This document shows positions 1 to 8,604 of a stretch of 64,000 bases of DNA, one piece after another. The translations under genes and the position numbers were made by a program. The stretch covers positions 1,364,001 through 1,428,000 of the forward strand of contig NZ_SRLC01000002.1 in the NCBI RefSeq assembly GCF_004765605.1, given 5' to 3'. Each line of letters begins with the position of its first letter. Position 1 is the first letter of the stretch. The notes beneath the pieces were generated by a model that was given only the letters and a program-made list of their open reading frames with translations, did not search any database and was not told the DNA's origin. This stretch comes from Hymenobacter aquaticus (lineage in GTDB: Bacteria > Bacteroidota > Bacteroidia > Cytophagales > Hymenobacteraceae).

Positions 1-385
1 GTTTAGGGTCACCAAACGGGCCCTCAAAGCTGAGCGTGAGGGTATTCTCAGTCAGGTTTTTGATGCGGGCCTTATGGCCGGGGGTGGGCAGGAAATACAG
101 CATATCACCTTCCACCTTGATCTGGTTCAGGCCTCCTGCTTTATTGGTTTTCTTCTCGACATACTGTAGTGTCGTTGCCGTAAGATCCATATAGTAAGGT
201 TCCGGAGCAAGCCACGGTACTCGTGATATTTCCTTGCCCGTGGCATCATAGGTATAGTCCAGGCTGTTTTTGTACTCCCAGCGGCCTTCTAAGGTGGGGG
301 CGGGCTTTGCTTCCTCGCTTTCCTTCTTACAGGCGGTAATATATACGAGCAGGCTCAGGAGCAAGAGATAGATGGTGCGGGGCAT
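1..385 (-). CDS. Partial lipoprotein, lipocalin-like (C-terminus off window)
   Basis: The reading frame starts at an ATG at 385 and runs off the left edge, leaving 128 residues. The N-terminus is a short hydrophobic stretch ending in a lipobox (VYITAC, Cys19), followed by a charged KKESEE linker, so it should be a lipid-anchored envelope protein. The visible remainder (a GRWEYKNSLDY segment, then alternating polar/hydrophobic beta-strand-like stretches) resembles the small lipocalin-like lipoproteins common in Bacteroidota. That family call rests on general appearance only. It is followed by about 130 bp with no obvious terminator before the end of the next gene on the same strand. Confidence 0.6.
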   Translation of the reverse strand, partial: MPRTIYLLLLSLLVYITACKKESEEAKPAPTLEGRWEYKNSLDYTYDATGKEISRVPWLAPEPYYMDLTATTLQYVEKKTNKAGGLNQIKVEGDMLYFLPTPGHKARIKNLTENTLTLSFEGPFGDPK

Positions 386-516
386 CGTAGGATAGATAAA
401 GATTGATAATCAGCGCTAAGATAATTTAAAGGGGCCAACCAGGATGGTCGGGAGAAAAATAGGCCGGTAAAATTTTGCTGGAGCCCACGAGTTACAGAAA
501 TCTGCCTATTGCTCGG

Positions 517-1245
517 CTACCGCACCACGTACCTGCCGGTAGTTTCCACTTCCACCACGGCCGGCGTCAGGTGCTCGTCGAAGTACGCAAAACCCGGCTG
601 CAGGCTCTGCCAGAAGCTGTAGTGCACGTTCTGGCGGTAGCGCTCCATGTTCTGGGCGTTCATCTCGAAAGGAAAAATGTGAATTTGTAGATCCTGCTGG
701 CCGGCGCTGCGGGCTTCCAGGGCCAGCAGGTACACTTCCTGAATCCCGTCGTCGGTGATGGGCAGGCAGCCCACCGTCACGTCGGAGCCGTGCACGAAGA
801 TGTGGCTGCCGGGGTTGGGGCCGCCCAGGGCCCGGTCGGAGGCGTTGGGGTAGTCGAGGCCCAGCGACATGTAGTAGGTGCTGATGGGGTTGAACCGGTC
901 GAGGCGGTAGAAGCCCTCGGGCACCTGGTTGTCGCCCTCGTGGCGCTTGGGGCCGAGCGAGCCGGAGGTGGCGGCCAGCGGGTAGGCGCGCAGCAGCTGA
1001 AACGTCGCGTCGCCTTGGTTGCGGCCCCAGGCTTCGAGCCGCCGCCCGATTTTGAACACCCGGAAAAACACCTCCAGCCGGGCCGGGTCGATGCGGCGGC
1101 TGCGCAGCAGCGTGCTAAGCTGGGGCCACTTGCGGGCGTAGGCCAGCTTCACCCGGGGGTAGGTGAGCTGATATTCCCGAAAAGCCGGATTGGGCGGGCA
1201 CGCCGATAAAAGCAGCAGGCTGGCGGCCAGAAAGAAGGTTCGCAT
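517..1245 (-). CDS. L,D-transpeptidase family lipoprotein (YkuD/YafK-like)
   Basis: 242 residues. The N-terminus is a lipoprotein signal (MRTFFLAASLLLLSAC, Cys16). The YkuD catalytic signature is clear: HGSDVTVGC with His152 and nucleophile Cys160, followed by LPITDDG as in YafK-type proteins. The segment at residues 57-115 (LEVFFRVFKIGRRLEAWGR, later PEGFYRLDRFNP) also matches the YafK layout. Family members form or cleave L,D crosslinks, or process the link between peptidoglycan and proteins; which one applies here cannot be told. It probably acts in the periplasm on the peptidoglycan face of the envelope. Confidence 0.85.
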   Translation of the reverse strand: MRTFFLAASLLLLSACPPNPAFREYQLTYPRVKLAYARKWPQLSTLLRSRRIDPARLEVFFRVFKIGRRLEAWGRNQGDATFQLLRAYPLAATSGSLGPKRHEGDNQVPEGFYRLDRFNPISTYYMSLGLDYPNASDRALGGPNPGSHIFVHGSDVTVGCLPITDDGIQEVYLLALEARSAGQQDLQIHIFPFEMNAQNMERYRQNVHYSFWQSLQPGFAYFDEHLTPAVVEVETTGRYVVR

Positions 1246-1449
1246 GAAAAGGACGCCCGCGAAAACCGGTGCAATGCTACCGTCGAGCCAGGCTAGGCAA
1301 AGAACGCGCGGAGAAGAATAAATAGTATGCTATATAGGAGGAAAACGCGCCGTCTTGTGCGGCGTTACTGCTGAGCCACGTACAACTACGGGCTGCCTCG
1401 CCCGCCGCTCCGCTTTCCCGTGCTACCATCTCCGCCAAACCACCGCCGC

Positions 1450-2415
1450 ATGACCGAAACCCGCTACCAACCCGATGTGCTCGGCCCCGATTTCGAGCAG
1501 CTGGTTCTTCCGCAGCCCGCCGACTACGAAGGCCCCGTGGTGTGCACCCTGGTGCGGGCCTGCCACCCGCCGGCCGGCACCCGGGCCGTGCTCTACGTGC
1601 ACGGCTTCACCGACTACTTTTTTCAGCGCGACATGGCCGCCGAGTACCAGCGCCACGGCTTCCGCTTCTACGCCCTCGACTTGCGCAAATACGGCCGCTC
1701 GTGGCTGCCCCACCAAACGGCCAATAACGTGCGCGACCTGCGCGAGTACTACGCCGACCTCGACGCGGCCCTGGCCGTGCTGCTGGCCGAGGGCTGCCGC
1801 ACCATCGTGCTCAGCGGCCACTCCACCGGCGGACTTATCGTGGCGCTGTACGCGCAGGAAGGCGCGCGGCGCGCGGCGGTAGCGGCGCTGTTTCTGAACA
1901 GCCCGTTTCTGGAAATGCACCAGAGCTGGCTCAACCGCGCCGTGGCCGTGCCGCTGGCCGCCGCCGTGGGCCGGTTTGCGCCCGGGCTGAAGATTCCGGC
2001 CAACCTGCCCACGGCCTACGGGGAAAGCCTGCACCAGCGCTACCGGGGCGAGTGGGACTACCACCTGCCCTGGAAGCCGATTGAGGTGTTTCCGGTGAAT
2101 ACGGGCTGGCTGCGCGCCATTCACGCCGGTCACCGCCGCGTGGCCCGGGGCCTGAGCATTCCGCAGCCGGTGCTGGTGCTGCACTCCGACCAAACCGTGA
2201 CGGAGAAAGGCTGGAGTGAGCAGTACTTCGAGGCCGACGGGGTGCTGAACGTGCGCCACATCCGGGAGCTGAGCCCCCGGCTGGGGCCGCGCGTCACGGT
2301 GGCCGCCATTCCGGGCGGCATGCACGATTTGGTTTTGTCGCGGCCGGCGGTGCGGGCTCTGGTGTACCGGGAGCTGTTTCAGTGGCTGACGGCGGTGCTG
2401 CCCGGGGCGGCGTAG
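1450..2415 (+). CDS. Alpha/beta hydrolase (serine hydrolase, lysophospholipase-like)
   Basis: 321 residues from the ATG at 1450; an upstream in-frame ATG at 1420 would add ten residues (MLPSPPNHRR) that look non-coding. Seen: oxyanion-side HG at residues 51-52 (VLYVHGFTDYFFQRD), nucleophile elbow GHSTGG at 123-128 with Ser125, and a C-terminal GGMHDL with candidate catalytic His292. The order matches the Hydrolase_4 / monoacylglycerol-lipase-like group. No signal peptide is visible, so it is probably cytoplasmic. Substrate unknown. It lies 99 bp upstream of a GDPD-like gene on the same strand, which would fit a shared role in glycerolipid breakdown, but this is only suggestive. Confidence 0.85.
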   Translation: MTETRYQPDVLGPDFEQLVLPQPADYEGPVVCTLVRACHPPAGTRAVLYVHGFTDYFFQRDMAAEYQRHGFRFYALDLRKYGRSWLPHQTANNVRDLREYYADLDAALAVLLAEGCRTIVLSGHSTGGLIVALYAQEGARRAAVAALFLNSPFLEMHQSWLNRAVAVPLAAAVGRFAPGLKIPANLPTAYGESLHQRYRGEWDYHLPWKPIEVFPVNTGWLRAIHAGHRRVARGLSIPQPVLVLHSDQTVTEKGWSEQYFEADGVLNVRHIRELSPRLGPRVTVAAIPGGMHDLVLSRPAVRALVYRELFQWLTAVLPGAA

Positions 2416-2514
2416 CCCCGCCCAGCCGCGCGGGGCGCTGCCAACCGCGCCGGCCGGGGCCCGTTACAGGGATAGCGGCGGCTCAACCCCGGGCCCGGCG
2501 GGTTTTGGCACACA

Positions 2515-3405
2515 ATGAAAATCAGTTTCTGGAGCCTGCTGGTGGCAGGAATGCTGGCCGGCGGCGCGGCCCACGGGCAGCGCCCCACCGAATCGTTGCG
2601 GCGGGAGCCGGGGCAGCTGGTCGTCGTCGGGCACGCCGGGTCGGGCTTTTTCACGCCGCTGAACCCGTTCAACCCGTTGCCGCCGAGCAGCCTGCGCAGT
2701 GAGCTGAAAGCCCTGCGCGACGGGGCCGAAGGACTGGAAATCGACTTGCAGCTCAGCCAGGACAGCGTGCCGGTGCTCTACCACGACATGACCCTGGAAA
2801 CCATGACCCGTACCGGCCGGGGCTGCACCAACGAGCAGCCGGCCGCCGCCCTCACCCGGCTGCGCTTCCGCGGGGGCTGGCCCTACGACTGGTTTCAGCG
2901 GGAGCACCTGGTTACGCTCGATACGCTGCTGGCCCGCCTGGCCCGGCGGCCGGAGTTTCCCTTTCTCCACCTCGATTTGCACGAGAACCTGCCTTGTCTG
3001 AACCCGGAGCAGGCCCAGCGCAACTCGGCCGCTATGGTGCGGCAGCTGGCCCGGCTGCTGCGGCGCTACCAGGTGCCGCCGGGCCGCATCCTGCTCGTCT
3101 CCGACCAGCTTAGTACCCTGCGGCGCTTCCGGCAGCTGTGGCCCGCCGTGCCGCTGGGCTACGAAATCACCGAGAACTTCGCCGCCAACCTACAAGTGGC
3201 CCAGGCCGAGCGGGTGGAGGCTATTGTCATCAGCGACGCCCTGACCACGCCCGAAAACACGGCCCGGGCCCACGCCGCCAACCTGGCCGTGGTGGCCTTC
3301 GGGGCCCGCTCCAGCAAGGGCATCAAGCGCGTCGTGGCGGCCCACCCCGATGCCTACGAGGTCGATTACGTATCGAAGCTGCTCAAGATCCTGGGCCGCA
3401 AGTAG
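2515..3405 (+). CDS. Secreted glycerophosphodiester phosphodiesterase-like protein
   Basis: 296 residues with a Sec signal peptide (MKISFWSLLVAGMLAGGAAHG, cleavage near residue 21). The GDPD TIM-barrel signatures are recognisable: His40 in VVGHAGSG, Glu75/Asp77 in GLEIDLQLSQD, and His90 in VLYHDMTLE, the usual metal and acid-base positions. The HRG motif of classical GDPDs is replaced by HAG, so substrate specificity may differ. The family hydrolyses glycerophosphodiesters to glycerol-3-phosphate and an alcohol; here it would act in the periplasm or outside. Preceded on the same strand by an alpha/beta hydrolase. Confidence 0.75.
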   Translation: MKISFWSLLVAGMLAGGAAHGQRPTESLRREPGQLVVVGHAGSGFFTPLNPFNPLPPSSLRSELKALRDGAEGLEIDLQLSQDSVPVLYHDMTLETMTRTGRGCTNEQPAAALTRLRFRGGWPYDWFQREHLVTLDTLLARLARRPEFPFLHLDLHENLPCLNPEQAQRNSAAMVRQLARLLRRYQVPPGRILLVSDQLSTLRRFRQLWPAVPLGYEITENFAANLQVAQAERVEAIVISDALTTPENTARAHAANLAVVAFGARSSKGIKRVVAAHPDAYEVDYVSKLLKILGRK

Positions 3406-3595
3406 AGGGCACGGTAGCCTTGGCCCCGGAAGAAACGGGCGCGCCCGGGACCATTCCGGATAGAGAATATAGCCGTCGGCAGATGAAAAAGTGGGGTTAA
3501 GCTAAATTCTGAGCCGCGCGGCCGCGCTTTGTGTCCCTTTGAGAAGAAATCCTGGCTTTGCAACGCCAGTTGTCCAACCTCTCTTCTCTACCTAT

Positions 3596-3796
3596 ATGCG
3601 CACCACTGCTTTCCGTCCCGCCTTCGCCCTCGTTGTCGTTTTTCTGCTGCTGGCCGCTTCGGTTGAGGCCGTGGCGGGCAGCCCGTTTGTGCGGGCCCAG
3701 CAGCGGGGCCGCCGCTACGTGCATCGGCCCATATACAAGCAGTATCAGCCCCAGGCCCACAAAAGCCGGCGGGTATTTGCCTTCCTGAGCCGGTAG
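3596..3796 (+). CDS. Small secreted basic protein, function unknown
   Basis: 66 residues starting MRTTAFRPAFALVVVFLLL, a good signal peptide with probable cleavage around SVEAVAG. The mature part of about 40 residues is rich in Arg, Lys, Tyr and Gln (RGRRYVHRPIYKQYQ). The frame is open upstream to 3539, but the added residues do not resemble a leader and the inner ATG places the hydrophobic core correctly. Small basic exported proteins of this type are common and uncharacterised in Hymenobacter-like genomes. It could also be a chance frame, though the intact signal peptide argues against that. Confidence 0.5.
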   Translation: MRTTAFRPAFALVVVFLLLAASVEAVAGSPFVRAQQRGRRYVHRPIYKQYQPQAHKSRRVFAFLSR

Positions 3797-3901
3797 TCGC
3801 GGCACGGCGGCTGGCGGCCAAAGAAATAAACCGCGGAGCCATAGCGGGGGCGCATCGGGTTTGCTATTTTAAGGCTTTACCCACCGCGTCAGGCTTTTCC
3901 C

Positions 3902-4651
3902 ATGCAGGATTATTACCGCCTTCTGGGCGTCCCGTTTACGGCTAGTCAGCTGGAAATTGAGCGTGCCTACCAGCAGCAGAAGGCCCGGCTAAGCCGGCGC
4001 ACCGCCGATCCGGCCATGCAGGCCCGCCTGCAGGAAGTGCATACCGGTTACGAAATTCTGGGTCACCCCGGCCGGCGCCTGGCCTACAACGTGCTGCTGG
4101 CCCAGGAGCCACCCGCCCCCGCGCCCCCGCCCAGCGCCCTGCAGCTGATGCTGGCCCGCTATGCCCCAGCGGCCCGCTGGCTGAATGCGGCCCTGGTGGC
4201 CTTTTGCCTGCTGCTGGCCCTCGACTGGGCCTTGCCGCCCCGGCAGTACGCCAACGAAGTAGTGCTGGTCCGCCAGATCGTGTCGGTGTCGTCGTCGGCT
4301 TCCGATCCGCAGATGGCCTACGACGTGACGACGCCCCGCACCACGTTTCGGGTACCCAGCCGGTTTGGGCACCGCGTCCGGAAAGGGCAGCGCCTGACTT
4401 CGGTAAGCCAAACGCCGCTGCTGGGCATCGTGCGCCGCATTGTTTCGCCGCCCACGGCTCCCGGCGAGCCGGCGGAAATCAAAGTTTCCGGGGGCACGAT
4501 TTACGGCTCGTTCAGCTTGCTGCCGGTTATGCTGCTCATCGTGGCCGGGCTGGGGCTGCTGCCGGGCCGCTCCCCCGAGCTGCGCGTCAATACGGCGGTG
4601 GTCGGGGCCTTGCTGGCCGTGGTGGCGCTGGTGGTGCTGGTGTGGTTCTAG
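3902..4651 (+). CDS. J-domain-like membrane protein lacking HPD motif
   Basis: 249 residues. The first 66 or so resemble a DnaJ J-domain (DYYRLLGVPFTASQLEIERAY, then EVHTGYEILGHPGRRLAYN), but where the HPD tripeptide should follow helix II the sequence reads KARLSRRTADP. HPD is required to stimulate the DnaK ATPase, so this is probably not a working co-chaperone. A Pro/Ala linker and a transmembrane segment (about 95-111) follow, then a soluble stretch of about 90 residues (VRQIVSVSSSASD...), and two more hydrophobic segments (about 202-220 and 228-249). A hairpin with a T-run follows the stop. Role unknown. Confidence 0.65.
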   Translation: MQDYYRLLGVPFTASQLEIERAYQQQKARLSRRTADPAMQARLQEVHTGYEILGHPGRRLAYNVLLAQEPPAPAPPPSALQLMLARYAPAARWLNAALVAFCLLLALDWALPPRQYANEVVLVRQIVSVSSSASDPQMAYDVTTPRTTFRVPSRFGHRVRKGQRLTSVSQTPLLGIVRRIVSPPTAPGEPAEIKVSGGTIYGSFSLLPVMLLIVAGLGLLPGRSPELRVNTAVVGALLAVVALVVLVWF

Positions 4652-4670
4652 GTAAGTACAGCCCTCAATG

Positions 4671-4701
4671 AAAAGGCCCGGCACTGCTGCCGGGCTTTTT
4701 C
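4671..4701. terminator. Rho-independent terminator
   Basis: GC-rich stem (GCCCGGCA / TGCCGGGC) flanked by an A-run on the left and TTTTT on the right. It can serve the + strand gene ending at 4651, and also the convergent - strand gene whose stop is at 4745. Confidence 0.8.
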
Positions 4702-4744
4702 GTGGAGGACAAGATAGGTTACTGCCGACGCCGGCTGAACTTTG

Positions 4745-6340
4745 CTACCGCACCGTTATCAGCTGGCTCGTGACTTGCTGCCCGCTTTCCAGGTTGAGCA
4801 CGTACAGGCCGCCGGGCAGGGCCGCGGTGTTAAACGTGGCCTCGGTTCCGCGCAGGGTTTGCTGGGCTACAATCCGGCCGAAGGAGTTGTAGAGCGTGGC
4901 CTTCACCAGCTGCTGAGCCTCGGCAGCTGGCACGCGCAGGGTAAAATGGTCCTGGGCCGGGTTGGGGTACACGGTGCTTTCCAGGGCCCCGGCCTGAGTG
5001 CGGGCCGCGGTGGTTGTGCCCAGGCGGGCCAGGTAGCAGTTGGTAGCGGTGCCGGCGGTGGCGTAGGGCCCAAATTGGCAGGTGCCCGTGGCCGTGCCGG
5101 CCGTGTACACGTTGTTGCGCCCATCCAGCACCAGGCAGCCGCCCGCGCTGGTACCGGGGCCGCCCACCAGCGTGGTGCTGGCCACCTGCCCGGTAGCCTG
5201 AAAGCGGGTAATAAAGCTCTGGCTGTTGGCCTGGGAGCCGATTAGGTAAGCCTGGCCCGTCATCTGGTCGACGGCAATATCGGTGGCGAAGTCGTAGTTG
5301 GGGCCGCCCAGGGCCGTAGCCCACTCGCTCTGGCCCTGGGCGTTGTAGCGCGTCAGGAAGATGTCGGTGCCGCCGGTGCTAGTGAGCGTGGTGGCCCCGA
5401 ACGTGGCCGCGCCGCTGAAGCTCTCGGCAAAGTAAATCTTGCCGGCCGCATCGGTAGCTACGTTGCGGCCGTCGCCGTAGCCGGCCGGGGCTTTGGCCCA
5501 TTGCAGCTGCCCCTGGCTGGTGCTGAAGCGCAGCAGAAACAGGTTGCTGTTGGCGTCGGCGGGCTGCAGGCTGGTGCCGTTGACGACCAGGCTGGCCGAG
5601 AAGTTGCCGCCCACGTAGCAGTTGCCGCTGGCATCCACGGCCGTGGCCCGGACGGCGCTGCGGCCCTCACTGCCGGCCGGAGCGCTCCACACGTTCACCC
5701 AGCGCACGGTGCCCTGGGGCGAGTAGCTGGCCACGAAAGCCTGGTTCTGGCGGTTGCTGAAGCTGCGGCTGCCAAACTGTACCGTCGCGCCGCTCACCGA
5801 GCCGCCCACGTAGCTGTTGCCGGCCGCATCCACGGCCACCGACCAGCCCGTGTTCGGGGTAGAATATGGCTCGGGGCCGGTGCTGCTGGCCTGGCGCACC
5901 CAGCCGATAGTGCCGTTGGCGGCGTATTTGACCAGCAGCACGTCGGTGGCGCCGGGGCTCTGCGCGGTTACCTGCGTGCCGCTGCCGTAGGTGAGCGTGC
6001 CGCGGAAATAGCCGGTCAGGTAGGCGTTGCCGCTCCGGTCGGCGGCCACGCTGGTGAGCAGCGCATCGGAGCCCACGGCAATTTTGGTGACCTGCTGCAC
6101 CTGCCCGCTGGCGTTGAGGCGGGCGACGTAGAGGCACCGGCCGGGGCTGGTGAGCAGGCGGTTGCTGAGCTGCAAACTATTGTCGAAGCGGCCCGTGACG
6201 AGGAAGTCGCCGGTGGGCAGCATGGCCATATCGGTAACGGAATTAGCCCCGGCCACGGAATGCAGCCAGTTCCAGGCCGGGGTTTGGGCGTGAACGGTGA
6301 GGGACAGAAACAGGGCGAGGGCGAGGAAAAGTTGTTTCAT
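4745..6340 (-). CDS. Secreted beta-propeller protein with type IX sorting domain
   Basis: 531 residues. Signal peptide MKQLFLALALFLSLTVHAQ. The body consists of SBBP-like repeats, each built around DxxGNxYxxG: RSGNAYLTGYF, AAGNSYVGGSV, ASGNCYVGGNF, AAGKIYFAESF, GRNNVYTAG. These predict a beta-propeller. The last 75 residues or so (TVYPNPAQDHFTLRV ... LPGGLYVLNLESG ... SQLITVR) are a type A C-terminal sorting domain, so the protein should cross the outer membrane by the type IX system and be retained on the surface or released. PorQ and a PorE-like protein are encoded later in the window. The function of the propeller is unknown. Confidence 0.9.
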   Translation of the reverse strand: MKQLFLALALFLSLTVHAQTPAWNWLHSVAGANSVTDMAMLPTGDFLVTGRFDNSLQLSNRLLTSPGRCLYVARLNASGQVQQVTKIAVGSDALLTSVAADRSGNAYLTGYFRGTLTYGSGTQVTAQSPGATDVLLVKYAANGTIGWVRQASSTGPEPYSTPNTGWSVAVDAAGNSYVGGSVSGATVQFGSRSFSNRQNQAFVASYSPQGTVRWVNVWSAPAGSEGRSAVRATAVDASGNCYVGGNFSASLVVNGTSLQPADANSNLFLLRFSTSQGQLQWAKAPAGYGDGRNVATDAAGKIYFAESFSGAATFGATTLTSTGGTDIFLTRYNAQGQSEWATALGGPNYDFATDIAVDQMTGQAYLIGSQANSQSFITRFQATGQVASTTLVGGPGTSAGGCLVLDGRNNVYTAGTATGTCQFGPYATAGTATNCYLARLGTTTAARTQAGALESTVYPNPAQDHFTLRVPAAEAQQLVKATLYNSFGRIVAQQTLRGTEATFNTAALPGGLYVLNLESGQQVTSQLITVR

Positions 6341-6904
6341 AGCAAGACGCGAAAGAATGAGTGGGAAATGGGAGAAAAAGAGGGTTTAGTTGCAATAAGG
6401 CAGTGGCAAGGGCCGCAGAAAGCAGCCCGGCTCGGCAAGCAGGGGAGTAAAAAGCAGTAGGCGGAAGGCCGGGGGGCTGCCTGCCGGGCTAGCAGCCCGA
6501 AAGAAATCAACGAGGTGCTGCCCGCAGGGCAGGAATCCGGGCGGCGGAAAGGGGAAAACCCACCGCCGCGCGTCCCGCCCGGAAGCGGGATGGTAGCCGG
6601 TAGCCGCTGCAACCGGCTGATAAAGAATAAACTATTTGCTCATCTGTCCAACGGCAGCGCGGAAATGCCTTTCCCGCTGCTGACCAAGCTCCCTGTACAC
6701 TGTCAAACGGAGCCCGGTACCACGATCCAACTACTTGTCCTGCTGATGAAAGTATTGAATCTTATTTAAAAATGACATTGTCCAATAAAAAATAATTTGG
6801 GCCCCGGTCGGCGGCGCGCCGGGTAGCCGCGGCCGGGGGCGCCAGAAACGCCGTTTCCGCCGACCCCGGCCACTTCCAGGCGTGTGTAATCCTCGTGAAG
6901 AAAG
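6341..6904. other. Intergenic stretch, no supported gene
   Basis: It lies between the start of the type IX substrate gene and the terminator of the next - strand gene. It has a GC-rich half (6460-6610) and an AT-rich half (6720-6800, with TTATTTAAAAATGAC and AATAAAAAATAATTT). The AT-rich part may hold promoters, but no clean TTG...TAnnTTTG pair was found. An open frame at 6515-6769 on the + strand has no recognisable features and is not called. Confidence 0.5.
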
Positions 6905-6950
6905 CCCCCGGCCGCTCCGGCACTGGTCGCCGGGGGTGGGGCGGCCGGGG
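6905..6950 (-). terminator. Terminator-like hairpin after the MBL hydrolase gene
   Basis: Outer arms CCCCGGCCGC and GCGGCCGGGG with an inner CGGC/GCCG pairing. On the - strand the hairpin is followed by TTTCTTC. It sits directly after the stop codon at 6952. Confidence 0.6.
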
Positions 6951-6951
6951 C

Positions 6952-7686
6952 CTAGGCCCGCAGCTCGGCCAGCGCCAGGGTTTCGCCGGCGCGCAGGGCA
7001 TGTACCGTCACGGCATCGGCGGGGGTGAGGTGGGCCCGCAGCTGCTCGGGTGTGCCCACCAGGGAAGCAAAGGTGCCGTAGTGAAACGGCACCACATGCG
7101 GCACCCGCAGCAGCCGGGCCGCGTAGGCCGCCTCGCGCGGCCCCATCGTGTACCGGTCGCCGATGGGCAGCAGGGCTACGGTGGGCTGGTAGAGGTCGGC
7201 CAGCAGGCGCATGTCGCCAAACAGGCCCGTGTCGCCGGCGGCGTAGAGCACGGTGCCGTCGGAGCAAGCCAGAATGTAGCCCACGGCCTCGTGCTGAAAG
7301 CCGCTTTTGTTGCCGGGCAAGTCGACGTGGGCCGCGTGCTGGGCCACGGTCATGGTCAGGCGCAGATCCAACACGCTGATGCCGCCGCCCACGTTCATGG
7401 GCTCAAACTGCTCGGGCGCGAGGCCCTGCTCGTAGAGGTAGTACCGCACCGGAGCCGGGGCTACCACCTTGGCTCCGGTGCGGGCCAGCAGGGCCGGCAG
7501 CTCGGGGTCGAAATGGTCGTCGTGGCCGTGGGTGATGAGCACCAGGTCGGCCCGCTCGGGCTGGCGCAGGTTTTCCGGAATAAAAGGGTTGTTGGTCAGC
7601 CACGGGTCGAGCAGGATAACGCGGCCCTCGGGCGTGGTGATGCGGAAGCTGGCGTGGCCGAGCAGCTGGAGCTGGGTGGAAGGCAT
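6952..7686 (-). CDS. Metal-dependent hydrolase, UPF0173-type beta-lactamase fold
   Basis: 244 residues, no signal peptide. The dinuclear-metal motif HGHDDH is at residues 53-58 (VLITHGHDDHFD), preceded by the strand LLDPWLTNNP typical of UPF0173 proteins. Further conserved parts are GDTGLFGDM (metal-bridging Asp) and VPFHYGTF (late metal His). The physiological substrate of UPF0173 proteins is not established. It is the last of three - strand genes (HxlR regulator, hypothetical, this) with gaps of about 36 and 54 bp, so it may be co-transcribed with the regulator. Confidence 0.88.
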   Translation of the reverse strand: MPSTQLQLLGHASFRITTPEGRVILLDPWLTNNPFIPENLRQPERADLVLITHGHDDHFDPELPALLARTGAKVVAPAPVRYYLYEQGLAPEQFEPMNVGGGISVLDLRLTMTVAQHAAHVDLPGNKSGFQHEAVGYILACSDGTVLYAAGDTGLFGDMRLLADLYQPTVALLPIGDRYTMGPREAAYAARLLRVPHVVPFHYGTFASLVGTPEQLRAHLTPADAVTVHALRAGETLALAELRA

Positions 7687-7740
7687 GGCGGCAGAAACTG
7701 AAACGGGGGTGCAAAATAAAGAAGGTGGCCGTGGTGCGGG

Positions 7741-8184
7741 CTACAGAATGCGCGTCACGTCCAACGCGTGTTGCTCCGCCACCGAAGCCGGCAGCTGAGT
7801 CCGGCCCAGCAGCTGCGCCAGTTGCTTGGGCAGCTGGCTTGCCAGCAGCGGCACCACGGGCCGGGCCACGAGGTGGTAGCGGGTGTCGGCGCGCTCGTGC
7901 AGGCGGGTTTTCTCGAAGGAGAACAGCCCGCGCCGGGCGTAGCGCGCGAAGCTCTGGTAGCCGCCGGCTTCCTCGGCCCCGGCTTCCACCGCCACGGCCT
8001 CGGCCGCCGTGGTGTCGGGCAGGGTCAGGAAGTACTGGTGCAGCTCGAGCAGCACTTCCTGGGACGCCGCCACCGACTCGGGCAAAATGCCGCCGCCGGA
8101 GGCTACGTGCAGGATGTGGCCCTGGCTGTCGAGGGCAAACCAATCAATGTCGGCGTCTTCCTGGTCTAGTTCGTCGATGCGCAT
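7741..8184 (-). CDS. Hypothetical protein
   Basis: 147 residues, not recognised. It starts MRIDELDQEDADIDWFALDSQG, acidic and soluble, with no signal peptide or membrane segment. The middle is Ala/Glu-rich (TTAAEAVAVEAGAEEAGG) and the C-terminal half is predominantly helical (LPKQLAQLLGRTQL). GC and codon use match the neighbours. It lies between an HxlR regulator and an MBL-fold hydrolase on the same strand with short gaps, so probably in the same operon. Confidence 0.65.
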   Translation of the reverse strand: MRIDELDQEDADIDWFALDSQGHILHVASGGGILPESVAASQEVLLELHQYFLTLPDTTAAEAVAVEAGAEEAGGYQSFARYARRGLFSFEKTRLHERADTRYHLVARPVVPLLASQLPKQLAQLLGRTQLPASVAEQHALDVTRIL

Positions 8185-8220
8185 GGGGTAGGGGAAAGGG
8201 GAAAAAGGGAGAAAATAACT

Positions 8221-8559
8221 TTACGAAATCTGCACCACGCCCTCGATGTGCTTGACGGCCCACTCATCGAGGCGGCGCAGGATGGGGCCCAGCTCCGCGC
8301 CCTTGGCCGAGAGCTGGTAGGTGACTTCGGGCGGAAAGCCGTTGTGCACGGTGCGCTCTACCAGGCCGGCGGCTTCCAGCTGCCGCAGCTGTTCGAGCAG
8401 CACCTTCTTCGACACCCGCGGGATGTCGCGCCACAGCTCCGAAAAGCGGCGCGGACCGGCGAACAGGTGGAAGAAGAGGATGGGCTTCCACTTGCCCGCC
8501 AGCAGACTCAAGGCCACGCGGGTGGCGCAAAACTCGACGTCGTGGTAGGTGTGGCGCAT
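8221..8559 (-). CDS. HxlR-family transcriptional regulator
   Basis: 112 residues, the usual family length. The winged-helix core is plain: ALSLLAGKWKPILFFHLF, then RRFSELWRDIPRVSKKVLLEQLRQLEAAGLVERTV written across the HTH and wing. The N-terminal FCATRVAL supplies Cys11, in the position of the redox-active Cys of YodB/HypR-type members, which sense electrophiles or disulfide stress. The gene is divergent from an MBL-fold hydrolase (8714-9475). The shared 154-bp gap contains a perfect 18-bp palindrome that is a good candidate operator. Confidence 0.92.
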   Translation of the reverse strand: MRHTYHDVEFCATRVALSLLAGKWKPILFFHLFAGPRRFSELWRDIPRVSKKVLLEQLRQLEAAGLVERTVHNGFPPEVTYQLSAKGAELGPILRRLDEWAVKHIEGVVQIS

Positions 8560-8583
8560 AAGCAGGAAACAAATAAGTGAACA

Positions 8584-8601
8584 GGTTACCGGCCGGTAAC
8601 C
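8584..8601. promoter_or_regulatory. Perfect 18-bp palindrome, candidate HxlR operator
   Basis: GGTTACCGG followed by its exact complement CCGGTAACC. It lies between the divergent HxlR gene and the MBL hydrolase gene, ending 4 bp before the TTG of a predicted promoter. HxlR proteins are dimers that bind inverted repeats next to the genes they control. The assignment is inference from position and symmetry. Confidence 0.55.
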
Positions 8602-8604
8602 TTC

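Noticed and set aside
6515..6769. 84-residue + strand frame in the 6.3-6.9 kb gap
   Set aside because: No signal peptide, domain or codon pattern; begins within GC-rich repeats and ends in an AT-rich tract.
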